Shown piece after piece: positions 17,885 through 27,400 of a DNA stretch of 33,784 nucleotides. Numbering within the stretch: position 1 is the first letter of the stretch; each line of letters opens with the position of its first letter. Made by a program: the position numbers and the translations under genes. The DNA comes from Chrysochromulina parva. Lineage: Eukaryota; Haptophyta; Prymnesiales; Chrysochromulinaceae. The stretch lies in contig PJAB01000217.1 in NCBI GenBank assembly GCA_002887195.1, positions 1 to 33,784 on the forward strand, read 5' to 3'. A model generated the notes under the pieces. That model searched no databases and was not told the origin of the DNA. It worked only from the letters and a program-made list of their open reading frames with translations.

Positions 17885-20800
17885 CAGAGTGAGCGTACAC
17901 GGAGCCCAACGCCAAAGTCGTCCCACGAGCCTTGCTTCTGCGCGGTGAACGTGATGGTCTTTTCGGAGCCCGCAAGCATCATGAAGGCTCCGTCGCTAAA
18001 GGCACCTGCGACGTGGAGCGACGCGAGGCTCACGAAGGCTGCTGTGCGCTCGGCACGCAGCCGCACGCTGGCGTTGAGACCTCCCACGGATGGTGGTGGC
18101 ACATCAACTGAGAGCACAACAACGCTGGCTTTGGGAAGCGTAGCGTATTTCATCGGAGTCCAAAAATGGAACGCCTCGATGGGCCCGGTCCCGTTGCCAC
18201 CGAACGAGAGACGCACGAACGTCTCGTTGCGAGTCAACTTTGGGCCCGCGCCGCCGCTCGCGGCGGCGAGCAGATCGTCGATGTTCACCGTGTACCCCTC
18301 TTGCGTGCCGAGTGCGGGGGCGACCGCGAGGTGTGTCACCCGCCACAGGACGACTGCAGGCGAGTCGGCCCATCGATAGATCTCGAGGTCGAGATCGTCA
18401 GAGAGATCTCGCGTCAGATCGCTCGTCAGATGGACGGTCAGCATGCCGGTGCCTGCCGCCTCGGTGGCGCTGACGAGGACCGGCGCAAAAGCGCGCGCCA
18501 CGCCGTGGTGCGAGAGCTTCGGAGTGCCATCGAATTCAATCGTCGACCAACTCGGCCCGGGCCAAACGTCATTGAGCTGCCAGTAGAGCACGCCCATGGT
18601 GTTCGTCGGCATCGAGCGCTGCCGCCGCCACTGCGCGAAGGCGGTCTCGTAGCAACGCCCCTGCTGCAACTGGGTCAGCCACAGGTAGTCCGAAAACACT
18701 TTGGGCTGCATCGTCGACACGTTGGCGGGGGGCACTTTGAAGTGCGAGCTCATCATCTTCTCGACCTGATGAGGGAGACAATCATATGCAATCAGTGGGC
18801 CATCAGGGCGATGAGGGGCACCTTGAAGTGCGAGCTCATCAACTTCTCGACCTGATGAGGGAGGGCAATCATATGCAATCATCTTCTCGACCTGCTCGTT
18901 GCCCAGCTGGTGGCGCTGCCGGTAGAAGAGGAGCCACGAGTCGCGTGAGTGGTCCTCGGGCGCCGTGACGGGCGCGTAGCTCTCAAAGGAGGGGAAGGAT
19001 TGAAAGCCGTGCTCCGAGATGAAGCGGGCGAGTGGGTACCTGATGAGGGAGGCAACCATATGCAATCAATGGACCAGCAGGTCAATTGGGGGCACTCAGG
19101 GAGCCGTGCTCCGAGATGAAGCGGGCGAGTGGGTACCTGATGAGGGAGGCAATCATATGCAATCAATGGACCATCAGGTCGATTGGGGGCACTCAGGGAG
19201 CCGTGCGAAGAGATGAAGCGGGCGAGTGGGTACGTGGACGGATCTTCGCAGTCCGCATTGTAGTTGTAGTAGTGCCGATCTCCCCACGAGGGCGCTTGGG
19301 GATAGTCGGGTGCGTCGCCCATCGCGTCGCCCCAGCGCTTGACCAACGGAGAGCGCCCATCGAGATCGCTCGAGATGAGCCCGTTCGAGGGCGAGCTATC
19401 TACAAACGGGCGACCCTCGGGGTCGCTCGAGAGGACCGAGGGCCGTATCGTGTCGAGATAGAGCTTCACGTAGTCTGCGACGTACAGGTCACGGTTGACG
19501 CGGCTGAGATTGAACCATTGCATCGCGTACTCGTTCTCATTCGAGCCGCCCCAGATGACAATGGACGGGTGCGCCGCCAGTCGCGCCACCTGCTGCGTCA
19601 CCTCCTTGCGCACGAGGTCGAGAAAGTGGCCGTCACGGGGATAGAGCGCACACGCAAAGATCATCTCCTGCCAGATCGACGCAGATCGAGATTTGGCCGA
19701 GGGCAGTGACAATCAGTGGCAATCAGTGGCAATCAGTGGCAATCAGAGGCAATTAACGACACTCACCTGCCAGATCATGATCCCGAGCTCGTCGGCGACA
19801 TCGTAGAACCAATCGGGCAGGTAGCGCCCGCCGCCCCACACCCGCACCATGTTCATGTTGGCGGCGGCCGCGAGGCTGAGCAGCCACCGCGCGCGCTCAC
19901 GGGTCTCTCGCGGCGCGAAGACATCCAGAGGAATCAAATTGGAGCCTTTGGCGAAGATGGGCACCCCATTCACACGAAAGTAGAATGAGGTACCGCTCGG
20001 CAGCCCCTCCGCCGGCGGCAGCGCAGGCTCCTCGACCAGCTCCACGGTACGCAGCCCAACACGCTGCCGCAGCGAGGACATGGGCGCCGTCGTGGGCACA
20101 CACGCCGACGCCTCCTCGGCGTCGCTGCCGCGCCCGTCGCCAGCAGCAGCAGCAGCAGTGGGCACGGGCGTCATCGTGGGCACGGGCGTGGCGGCAGCGC
20201 AGGGCACCAGCGAGGCACGAAGCTCGTAGAGCGGCTGTTCGCCGTAGCCGCGCGGCCACCAGAGCGTTGGTGCGTCGACGAGCAGCCTTGCAAGATAAGG
20301 CGCTGCCTCCTCCTCCTCCTCTGCCCCCTCGGCCAGCTCGACGGCGCCAGATTCAGCGACGACCGAGCGCCGCGCGTGCACGCTGGCAAAGGTCAGCGAC
20401 GTTTGGTACCGTACGGCGGCCCTGGCGGCGGCATGGGCAGCATGGGTGGCGTGGGCGGCGTGGGCGCTCGCACAATCTGGCTGGCAGAGCTCGAGCCGAA
20501 GGGCCACGTGGCTTGCATGCAACCGCGTAGCGCTCCAGCCAGGCGCGAGGTGGGCATTCACAGCGAGTACCACCGAGCCGTTCCGCTGATGCTCCTGTGC
20601 TATGGAGAGCCGACGGAGCTGCGGCCCATCCTCCGAGGCGCTCTTGCTCGGTCGAAGCGTGACGCTGCCCGTGATGCCCGTCGGCATGAAGCTGGGGCCC
20701 CAGTCCCAGCCAAAGTCGGTCGGTGACTTGCGCACAAAGTTTCGGAACGGCAGGCCGCCGACGCACGGTCCGGTTTCGCAAGTCGCATTGTAGACCCACG

Positions 20801-21335
20801 TGTCGCCCGGCTCGCTCCATGTGTGGTAATAGATGGACGCGGGCACAGGGTACGGATAAGCGCGGGCGCGGGCCATCCCGGCGGCGCGTGCGTTGGTGAA
20901 CGCGACGCTGATTGTGTTGACGCCCTGGTTGAGGACGGCCTTGGCCACAAACAGCTCCCACGTGATGAACGCGCTGTCGGTGTTCCCGGCGAAGATGCCG
21001 TTAATGCTCACCGTGGCGACCGTGTCGACGCCCACCATGGTGAGCAACGAATCGGCCTTGAGCAGCGGGTCGTCGGCGCCAAGGGTGAAGGTGCCCTCAA
21101 ACGTCCAGTTTTCGAGCGCCACCCAGCTCCAGTCGCGCTCATTGTAACGATACAGCGGATCACCCTTGAGCACTCCCGCGGCCATCAGGGCGGTGTGCGC
21201 GACGGCCGGAAGCGGTGCCGGCACATCGATCGTGCGGTTGGAGTTGCGGCAGCGCCATGAAATGATCGGGTCTGAGGCGGCGCAGCCGTATGCCGCTGCG
21301 ATGAGAAGGAGGAGGGACTTGACGTTTGTGGTCAT
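17869..21335 (-). CDS. MANBA: Beta-mannosidase, glycoside hydrolase family 2
   Basis: Four exons on the minus strand: 21335-19767, 19667-19234, 19039-18892, 18765-17869; 1015 residues. The ATG at 21335 starts a signal peptide (MTTNVKSLLLLIAAAYGCAA); an earlier in-frame ATG at 21464 lacks one. The N-terminal sugar-binding domain has the family features YNERDWSWVALENW and SINGIF. The core has NMNMVRVWGGG, WGGSNENE (second Glu is the acid/base) and, at the start of exon 3, FISEHGFQS with the nucleophile Glu. It cleaves terminal beta-mannose in the lysosome, vacuole or outside the cell. Ala/His-rich, Glu-rich and Thr/Pro-rich inserts make it longer than the animal enzyme of about 880 residues. 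Three of its introns are introner-like, and one lies just before the nucleophile codons. An in-frame duplicate of its end lies after the stop. Confidence 0.9.
18766..18891 (-). mobile_element. Introner-type intron: units of 40 and 86 bp
   Basis: This 126-bp intron consists of two units that both begin with a copy of the next exon's start (GTCGAGAAG) and both end TCCCTCATCAG. The first unit is 40 bp. The second is 86 bp, and its first 37 bases match the exon with two differences. Both contain GATTGCATATGATTG. The intron length is a multiple of three and has no in-frame stop, so retention would insert 42 residues without a frameshift. Confidence 0.85.
19040..19233 (-). mobile_element. Introner-type intron: two 97-bp tandem units
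   Basis: The intron is exactly two 97-bp units (19233-19137 and 19136-19040) that differ at only about six positions. Each starts with a copy of the following exon (the second is identical over about 35 bases; the first has three changes) and goes on through CTGAGTGCCCCC and GATTGCATATG to CCTCCCTCATCAG. The donor GTACCC is itself exon-copy sequence. The copied exon segment includes the codons around the catalytic nucleophile. Confidence 0.9.
19668..19766 (-). mobile_element. Introner-like intron of opposite polarity
   Basis: In this 99-bp intron the last ten bases (GATCTGGCAG) repeat the last ten bases of the upstream exon, so the copied sequence supplies the acceptor AG, while the inserted part supplies the GTGAGT donor. 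The body is a tandem run of TGATTGCCAC words, similar to the filler of the other introners in this window. Confidence 0.7.
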
Positions 21336-21940
21336 GATCCGGGTCGTTGCGATCGACCGCGGCACGGGTCCAGCGATAAGGCCTTCTCGCGGCCGGCATC
21401 CGCTCGCGCGCACGCGCTCGGCACCGCTTCTACGCACCACAGCTTCCGAGGGAGCAATGCCCATTCGTGTGCTCTTTCAGTAGGCAGCAGTAGGCAGCAA
21501 GTGCCAGGCGCCATGTTCATGTGAATACACACAACACGTACAAAGCTCAGAAGGTTCATTCATGGCTCTCAAGCAGCTCTGGTGTGAAACGGCTGTTAGC
21601 CGAGCTTGCGGAACGTCCGCAACCGAGAAGGCACCAACTCACAGTGGAATTGTTCGAACACCCGCCGGGACACACACGGGACACGAGACACATGGAGGAA
21701 CGGGGGAGCCGGGTGCCGGGACACACGGCACACACGGTTCAGCGCGAACCTCACAAACAACCCGACCCGCGCCACGTCCCCGGAGCCGACCGAACTCGCC
21801 ATTCTTTTGCACCACGGAACTCGACAAAAACACCATGAAACACGAAGTGCGAAAATTGTGTCCATCTGCAGGTCGCGTGCGAAAAAACGGCGCTTTAAAA
21901 TTCCTTGGGAATCGCCTTCTTCCTCGCCGCGCATCCGGTT
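21336..21940. promoter_or_regulatory. Divergent promoter region
   Basis: About 600 bases between the start codons of beta-mannosidase (minus) and the Zn2Cys6 protein (plus). It contains a short AGTAGGCAGC duplication near 21479-21498 and ACAC-rich stretches near 21660-21740. No recognisable gene or named element was found; both promoters are assumed to be here. Confidence 0.4.
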
Positions 21941-24001
21941 ATGGATTCCATTTCTTCCGGCTTGGACGAAGGTGGCGCGACACACGCTACGCTCGAAGGC
22001 GAGGCTTTTCTGGAGGCGGTCAGGACGCTCGACCTGATCCAGGACCAGCTTGACTGGGCTGATGTCAAGTCCTCATGGAAGTCAGCCGCAGCGCGCTGGG
22101 CCAAGCAGCTGAGAAAGTGCCGGTACCCGGCAGACCTCGATCTCCTCTGGAAGCTCGCGGGCGAGCTGATGAAGGGCATCAAGCCGACCAACTTTACAGG
22201 GGGATGGTTGGTCAACGCCGATGGCAGCGAGTTGACCCGCTACCGCCAATGGCTGACCGGGACTGATGCGAGCAGAGCTTGCGCCATCCTCAAGGCAGTC
22301 CGGGTGCTGCGTGCGCACCTGGTCAGGGTCGTGGACGGGCCGCTCTACGCGCTTGACGGCACGCCCCTCGCCGACGCGGCCCACGCCAGCGCCGCGCCGG
22401 CACCGCTTGCCATCGAACCCGTCATGCGTAGTCAAACGACGATTCCCGTGCCGGCTGTCGGGCCAGGGATGGCTGAGGGTGAAGGATCTATGGTGCAGCC
22501 CAACCATGCTGTAACCTTGGCAAATCGCTGGTTGGTGCAGGAGATGTCCAACGAAAGGTTGGCAGAAGAAGCTGAACTTTGTGTGACGGAAGTGGAGGAG
22601 CATTCATCGGCCTCCGCACCGTGTCACGAGCAGTCAATGCGGGAGGCTCCAGCTGCAGTAGTTTTTGCGGAGGAGCTCGCCATTGTTGAGGACGATTCAG
22701 CCGCGGCTAAACTTTGTGCGACGGAAGTGGAGGAGCATTCATCGGCCTCCGCACCGTGTCACGAGCGGTCAATGCGGGAGGCTCCATATGCGGAGGTGCT
22801 CGCCATTGTTGAGGACGATTCAGCCGCGGCCGCTCAGCCGTGGTGCATTGGCGGCAGCGTCCCGGGCGAGTCAGCGCCCACGAAGATGCAGTTTGCCTTG
22901 AGCGTGTCCGACGAGAACGTGTCCGAGGAGGCGGTCGCTCTCGCCGAGGAAGCTAGCCAGCTCTCAGTAGATGGCGATGCTCATTTCGCCACCACCGAAG
23001 GCATTGCTACAGGCGCGGCGTATGGTAGCCAGGTGGAGGTGGACGCCAACGGTGTGGCAGAGTCGGCGGATGGCGGTCGTTACACGACGCGCCTGGCCAA
23101 AGCGTGCGATCTGTGTCACGAGAACCGTCTGAAGTGCATCATGCTGCCCACAGGCTGGTGTGAGCAATGCACGATGCGCGGCATCGAGTGCAAGCGGAGG
23201 ATGGAGAGAAAGCGCGGCCGGCCACGCGTGACGGCAGAGAACATTGTGCAGCTCGTGCAGCGCCGGACCGCCAAGCAGCAGCTGGCAAGCAGCAGCTGGC
23301 GCGTGCCTAATTCCGTGAACGCGATCGGCGCGGGGCCATCGACGGGGCCACCACACACGGGAGCCTTTCCCAGCTTTCATGACCCCATCCAGGCGGCTTA
23401 CGCGGCGGGGGTACAGGCAGCGACGCAAGCGCAGCTGGCGGCGGCTATGATGCAGTACCACGGGCCGGCGCACACGTTCTCGCACATGCCCCCCGTGTCA
23501 TTCATGGCGCCCCACGGCGTTCAGCCTTTCGGCGCCCCTGCCCACCAGGCGCCACAGCACCCTGCCTTTGGCGGCGCGGCGCAAGCCATGTTCAACGGCG
23601 CGGCGATGGCAGCGATGGCGGGCCAGTACGGTGTGGGCGGCATGGATGGCTCGGCGGCCTATGAGCACTACGCCGCGATGTACGCCCACTTTCAGCACCA
23701 GCAGCAGCAGCAGTCGCCGCCCCCGGGGTACTCGGGCTACGATCATCAGTCGGCGTACAACCCGAGCGCAGTCGCAGCGGCAGCGGCAGCGGCGTATGCG
23801 GCGGCGCAGGCGTCGGGGTCGGGGGCGGCATTACTGGCGCCGGACACGCCCTCCACGGAGGGGCCAGCAGGGCATGCTCATGCATCGAGCGACCTGCTGG
23901 CACCTCCATGCATGCCGGCGCCGGCCGTGAATGCCAGCACGCAGCCATGGGTCTTCGAGGTTCCTTTCGGGAGCCAACAAAGTGTCGACCACTCAAAGTG
24001 A
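21941..24001 (+). CDS. Zn2Cys6 binuclear-cluster DNA-binding protein
   Basis: 686 residues in one exon from the ATG at 21941 (frame open to 21905 without ATG). The centre holds a complete Zn(II)2Cys6 cluster: Cys at 389, 392, 399, 407, 410 and 417, spaced C-x2-C-x6-C-x7-C-x2-C-x6-C, followed by a basic RKRGRPR AT-hook-like segment (423-429). This cluster defines the Gal4-type transcription factors, which are best known from fungi, so a DNA-binding regulator in the nucleus is likely. The N-terminal 140 residues form a Trp/Leu-rich helical region (SWKSAAARWAKQL, DLLWKLAGELM) of no family I can name. Between them is an acidic, internally duplicated region (22574-22831). The C-terminal 250 residues are Ala/Gln/Pro/His-rich with a short Q run, typical of activation regions. 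Confidence 0.75.
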   Translation: MDSISSGLDEGGATHATLEGEAFLEAVRTLDLIQDQLDWADVKSSWKSAAARWAKQLRKCRYPADLDLLWKLAGELMKGIKPTNFTGGWLVNADGSELTRYRQWLTGTDASRACAILKAVRVLRAHLVRVVDGPLYALDGTPLADAAHASAAPAPLAIEPVMRSQTTIPVPAVGPGMAEGEGSMVQPNHAVTLANRWLVQEMSNERLAEEAELCVTEVEEHSSASAPCHEQSMREAPAAVVFAEELAIVEDDSAAAKLCATEVEEHSSASAPCHERSMREAPYAEVLAIVEDDSAAAAQPWCIGGSVPGESAPTKMQFALSVSDENVSEEAVALAEEASQLSVDGDAHFATTEGIATGAAYGSQVEVDANGVAESADGGRYTTRLAKACDLCHENRLKCIMLPTGWCEQCTMRGIECKRRMERKRGRPRVTAENIVQLVQRRTAKQQLASSSWRVPNSVNAIGAGPSTGPPHTGAFPSFHDPIQAAYAAGVQAATQAQLAAAMMQYHGPAHTFSHMPPVSFMAPHGVQPFGAPAHQAPQHPAFGGAAQAMFNGAAMAAMAGQYGVGGMDGSAAYEHYAAMYAHFQHQQQQQSPPPGYSGYDHQSAYNPSAVAAAAAAAYAAAQASGSGAALLAPDTPSTEGPAGHAHASSDLLAPPCMPAPAVNASTQPWVFEVPFGSQQSVDHSK
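22574..22831 (+). repeat. In-frame 135-bp direct duplication
   Basis: Copy one (22574-22708) and copy two (22709-22831) are nearly identical apart from a short deletion and a few substitutions in copy two. They encode two acidic segments with TEVEEHSSASAPCHE and LAIVEDDSAAA in the Zn2Cys6 protein. The high identity suggests a recent event. Confidence 0.85.
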
Positions 24002-24433
24002 CGTCACTTCCAACGTGACTCATCCAGGCATTCTGCCGCAGGTTTCAGCGCCAGCGGTTTCTCCTGCTCGCAGTAAATCAGGAGGCAAGGAACAGGGCGC
24101 CGCCTCGAGTCGGTACGGAAGTGGGCGAGCGAGAGGTCTGTCTTTTGTTCCGTTCAATCGCATCTTAACAGTCACGCAAATAGTATGTGACAGGAGTTCT
24201 ATCTTCAACACGTGCATGCACCAAAATCACCTTTGCATGTTGGGTTTCGGCAATTGCTCTGGTGCCGCGTGCAGCACCCGCATCTCTCTGTGTCGATTCT
24301 TCCTAATGAAGGACGACGCATGGGCCTCTAGAGCCCCCATGGAGGATCACAGTGATGGAGAGGCAAAGCGTGATTTGCTCCGAGCAAACCTCGACGTACA
24401 ACAGCTCAAGGTCAGGAACTCGCGCAGAGCCAA
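24002..24433. other. Intergenic region
   Basis: About 430 bases between the Zn2Cys6 gene and the CH-domain gene. A frame at 24307-24464 (MKDDAWASRAP...) runs into the next gene out of frame and is not called; an upstream 5' exon cannot be ruled out. Confidence 0.35.
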
Positions 24434-27400
24434 ATGGCTGGTGGCAGTGCCTCGCATGAGTTGAATGAGTCCCTTGATCCCTTGCGCTGTGGCCGTGTGG
24501 CGCCGATGCTCACAGCCTATACGACTTCTCGAAACTCTCCTCTGCAGACATTCACTCGCTGGTGGAACTCGTGGCTATCGGAGCGCCAGCTGATCACCAC
24601 CGACCTTTGCGAAGACATCAAGTTGGGTGTGCTGCCCAACGTGCTCATTGAAATTCTCTCCAGATCGCCATGCGCTCGGTACATCCAGGCACCGCGCACG
24701 ACATTTCAGAAGCTCGACAATCTCCAGATCTTCCTCAGGGAGCTCCGGGAGAAGTCCATCAAGCTCGTCAACATCGGCGCCGAAGATCTCGCGAGCGGAG
24801 ATCGGAAGCTCGTGCTCGGCCTTACGTGGACGCTGATCCTCGCGTTTGAGGTTCAGAGCTCCGCGCCGAGGACGGCGCTGAATTTCGACGATGGCGGCGC
24901 CGACGGCCCCCCCAAAGCCGGCATAGCCGAGCTGCTTGAGTGGGCCAAGGAGAAGGTCAAGCCGCACGGCGTCGTCCTCGAGGGCGGCTGGCAAAAGGGT
25001 TTCACGGATGGACAAGCCTTCTGCGCGCTCGGTGCGTGCGCTTGACTTCCCTGATGTCTACATGATGTCTACCTGATGACTACCTGATGCCCCCGCCACC
25101 TACCTGCGGCCCGACGTCCCAAGCGGCCACTTTCCCCCTGTATGGAGAGATCAGCCCCCATATTTACACGTCGCACATCTTTGCGTGCCATTGCAACGTG
25201 GCGGAGTGACCGAGATTCATTCCGAGATTCATTCCGAGATTCATTCCGAGATTCATTCCGAGATTCATTCCGCCGCGATCTACGACACGGCACATCTCCT
25301 CACCTCCCCACATCTCCCCACACGTTTCCTTCGCCGAGGCCTCCCGCACGCCTCTCACCTGAACCATTACGGACTACACCATGTGCTCGCTTATGCTCGC
25401 TCACCTGACCAGTCTACTCCATCGCTCGCACGCTCCATCGCGCTTGCGCGTGTGTGCTCGCAGTGCATGACTCGGAGCCCACAGCCCTCGACTTCGAAGG
25501 CTCGAAGCGACTGTCGCCTGCCGAGAGGCTCATGACGGCCTTCGCCGCGGCCGAGAAGTCAATGGGCGTGCCGCAGCTCCTCGATAAGAGTGACTTTTCG
25601 CTGTACGGCAAACACGATGAGAAGAGTATCATCCTTTATGTGGCCAAGCTCAAGCAGGGCTGCGACTTGCTCCACACGTACAAGGCGAGGTTGGCGCGAT
25701 CGCTCGACGAGCAGCGGCCACGAGTGCACGAGGGAGCGGCGGCCTCAGTGACGGAGCCCTCGCCGCAGTACTCGGCTCTTCAGTGGCTGCAGCACCAGCC
25801 ACAATCGCCTCTCGACTCGCCGGATCGCGACGGCCTGCAGTCCAGCACCGTCTTCCCGAACCCTCCTCAAAGCACACCGCCGGGCGATGGATCGGTGCAC
25901 CCCATCTCAAAGGAGCGTACTGCGGCGGTGCTGTCGTGGGCGCAAGGTCTCCTCGACGACAAGGAAGCGCGCATCGCCTATGCCAAGGAAGTCTTTGCCG
26001 AGGCGGATGCTGACGGATCGGGATCGATGGAGATCACCGAGGCGATCGCGTCCGTGCATGAGATGGCCCGTGCCGTCGATCTCAAGCTGCCGTCCCCCGA
26101 TGAGATCCGAAAGCTCCTCGACATCGGCCACAAGAGCCGCGACGGCTCACTGCATGAGGACGAATTCCTCACCTTCTTTAAGGCGATGCTCGAGTCCGCA
26201 CTCAATCATTCGAAGGTCAGCACGCCCGAGGACGAGTCAGCACTTAATCATTCGACCCGGTGCGTACTCCCGGCCACGCCCGACCCTGCCGCACCGACCG
26301 CAACGACCGCAACGACCGCACAGCCGGAGAAGAAGTCTTCGGTGGTCGAGGCCAAGGCCAAGACGGACTTTTTCTTCAAGCGCTCCTGGAAGGATGATGT
26401 CAACACGGCCAAGAGCCCAGCCAGGAGCCCGGCGGTAGGCGGTGGGAAGGTGGACCTCTATGGGGAAGTTGAGGGTGGATACGAGCAGACACGCGGATAT
26501 GATGAGACAGGCCGGGGCGACGAGGGCGCAGAGAGTAAGATGAGCCCCGACTCGCTGCACACATGGGCGCTCGCAGCCATCGACGCCAGCGACGACGATT
26601 TGAATCCGGACGTTCCTTCGTTTCCCAAAGACTTGGCGTTGGCGTTTGGAGCAAGGATTGGGGAGAGTGTTGATGCCAAGCCAGCCCCGGACTCGCCGTA
26701 CGACCCGCTCGACCCCGACAGTCGGCAAGGCGAGGCGCGGCCCGCCACATCGCCCGCCAGGAGGCCCGCCACATCGCCCGCCAGGAGGCCCGCCACATCG
26801 CCCGCCAGGAGGCAAGCACGCCTCTCCCGCGAACACGAACACGAACACACGACCACGTGGCAGAAGCGACCGGCCACACCGCCAAGGCTGGCACGGGATG
26901 CTGCCAAGACCGCTTCGGATGCAGCCATGGCTTCGCTCTCCGCCACAACTGCCGAGGCAGCGGCTCTGGAGGCACTGGATTCCGCAAAGAACGCGGCGAC
27001 GGCCGCCGAAGCCGCCCGAGGAGCGGCGTACGCGGCTGCGGCCGCCACGACCGCGCAGGAGGCGTTGATACAGGCACAGGCGGCAGAAGCGGAAGCGCTC
27101 AAGGCGAGGGACCTCGCTTCGCAGCTGGGAGATGACGATCTCACCATATTCATCGCGGCCTTGGCGACGGCGAGTTCCCATGCGAGGGACGCTGCCGGCG
27201 CGGCGAACTCGGCAGTAGCGGCGGCAGCGGCGGCTCGTGAGGCGGCCGAGGCGGCGGCGGCACGCGAGACGGCCCTAACGGCAGCCAAGGCGCGCCTAAA
27301 GGCATTGCGCCTCGAACTCGCCGCCGAGGCCGCCGCTCTCAGTAGCTTGGAGAAGGCGGCGAGCGAGTCTTCGTACGAGACGGCGCTCGAGGCGAGATTG

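Noticed and set aside
17869..19065. Beta-mannosidase pieces as broken pseudogene fragments
   Set aside because: Frames join perfectly at GT-AG sites and the catalytic residues are kept, so these are exons rather than frameshifts.
19086..19709. Plus-strand frame over the beta-mannosidase intron repeats
   Set aside because: Formed by reading the introner units and exon 2 in antisense.
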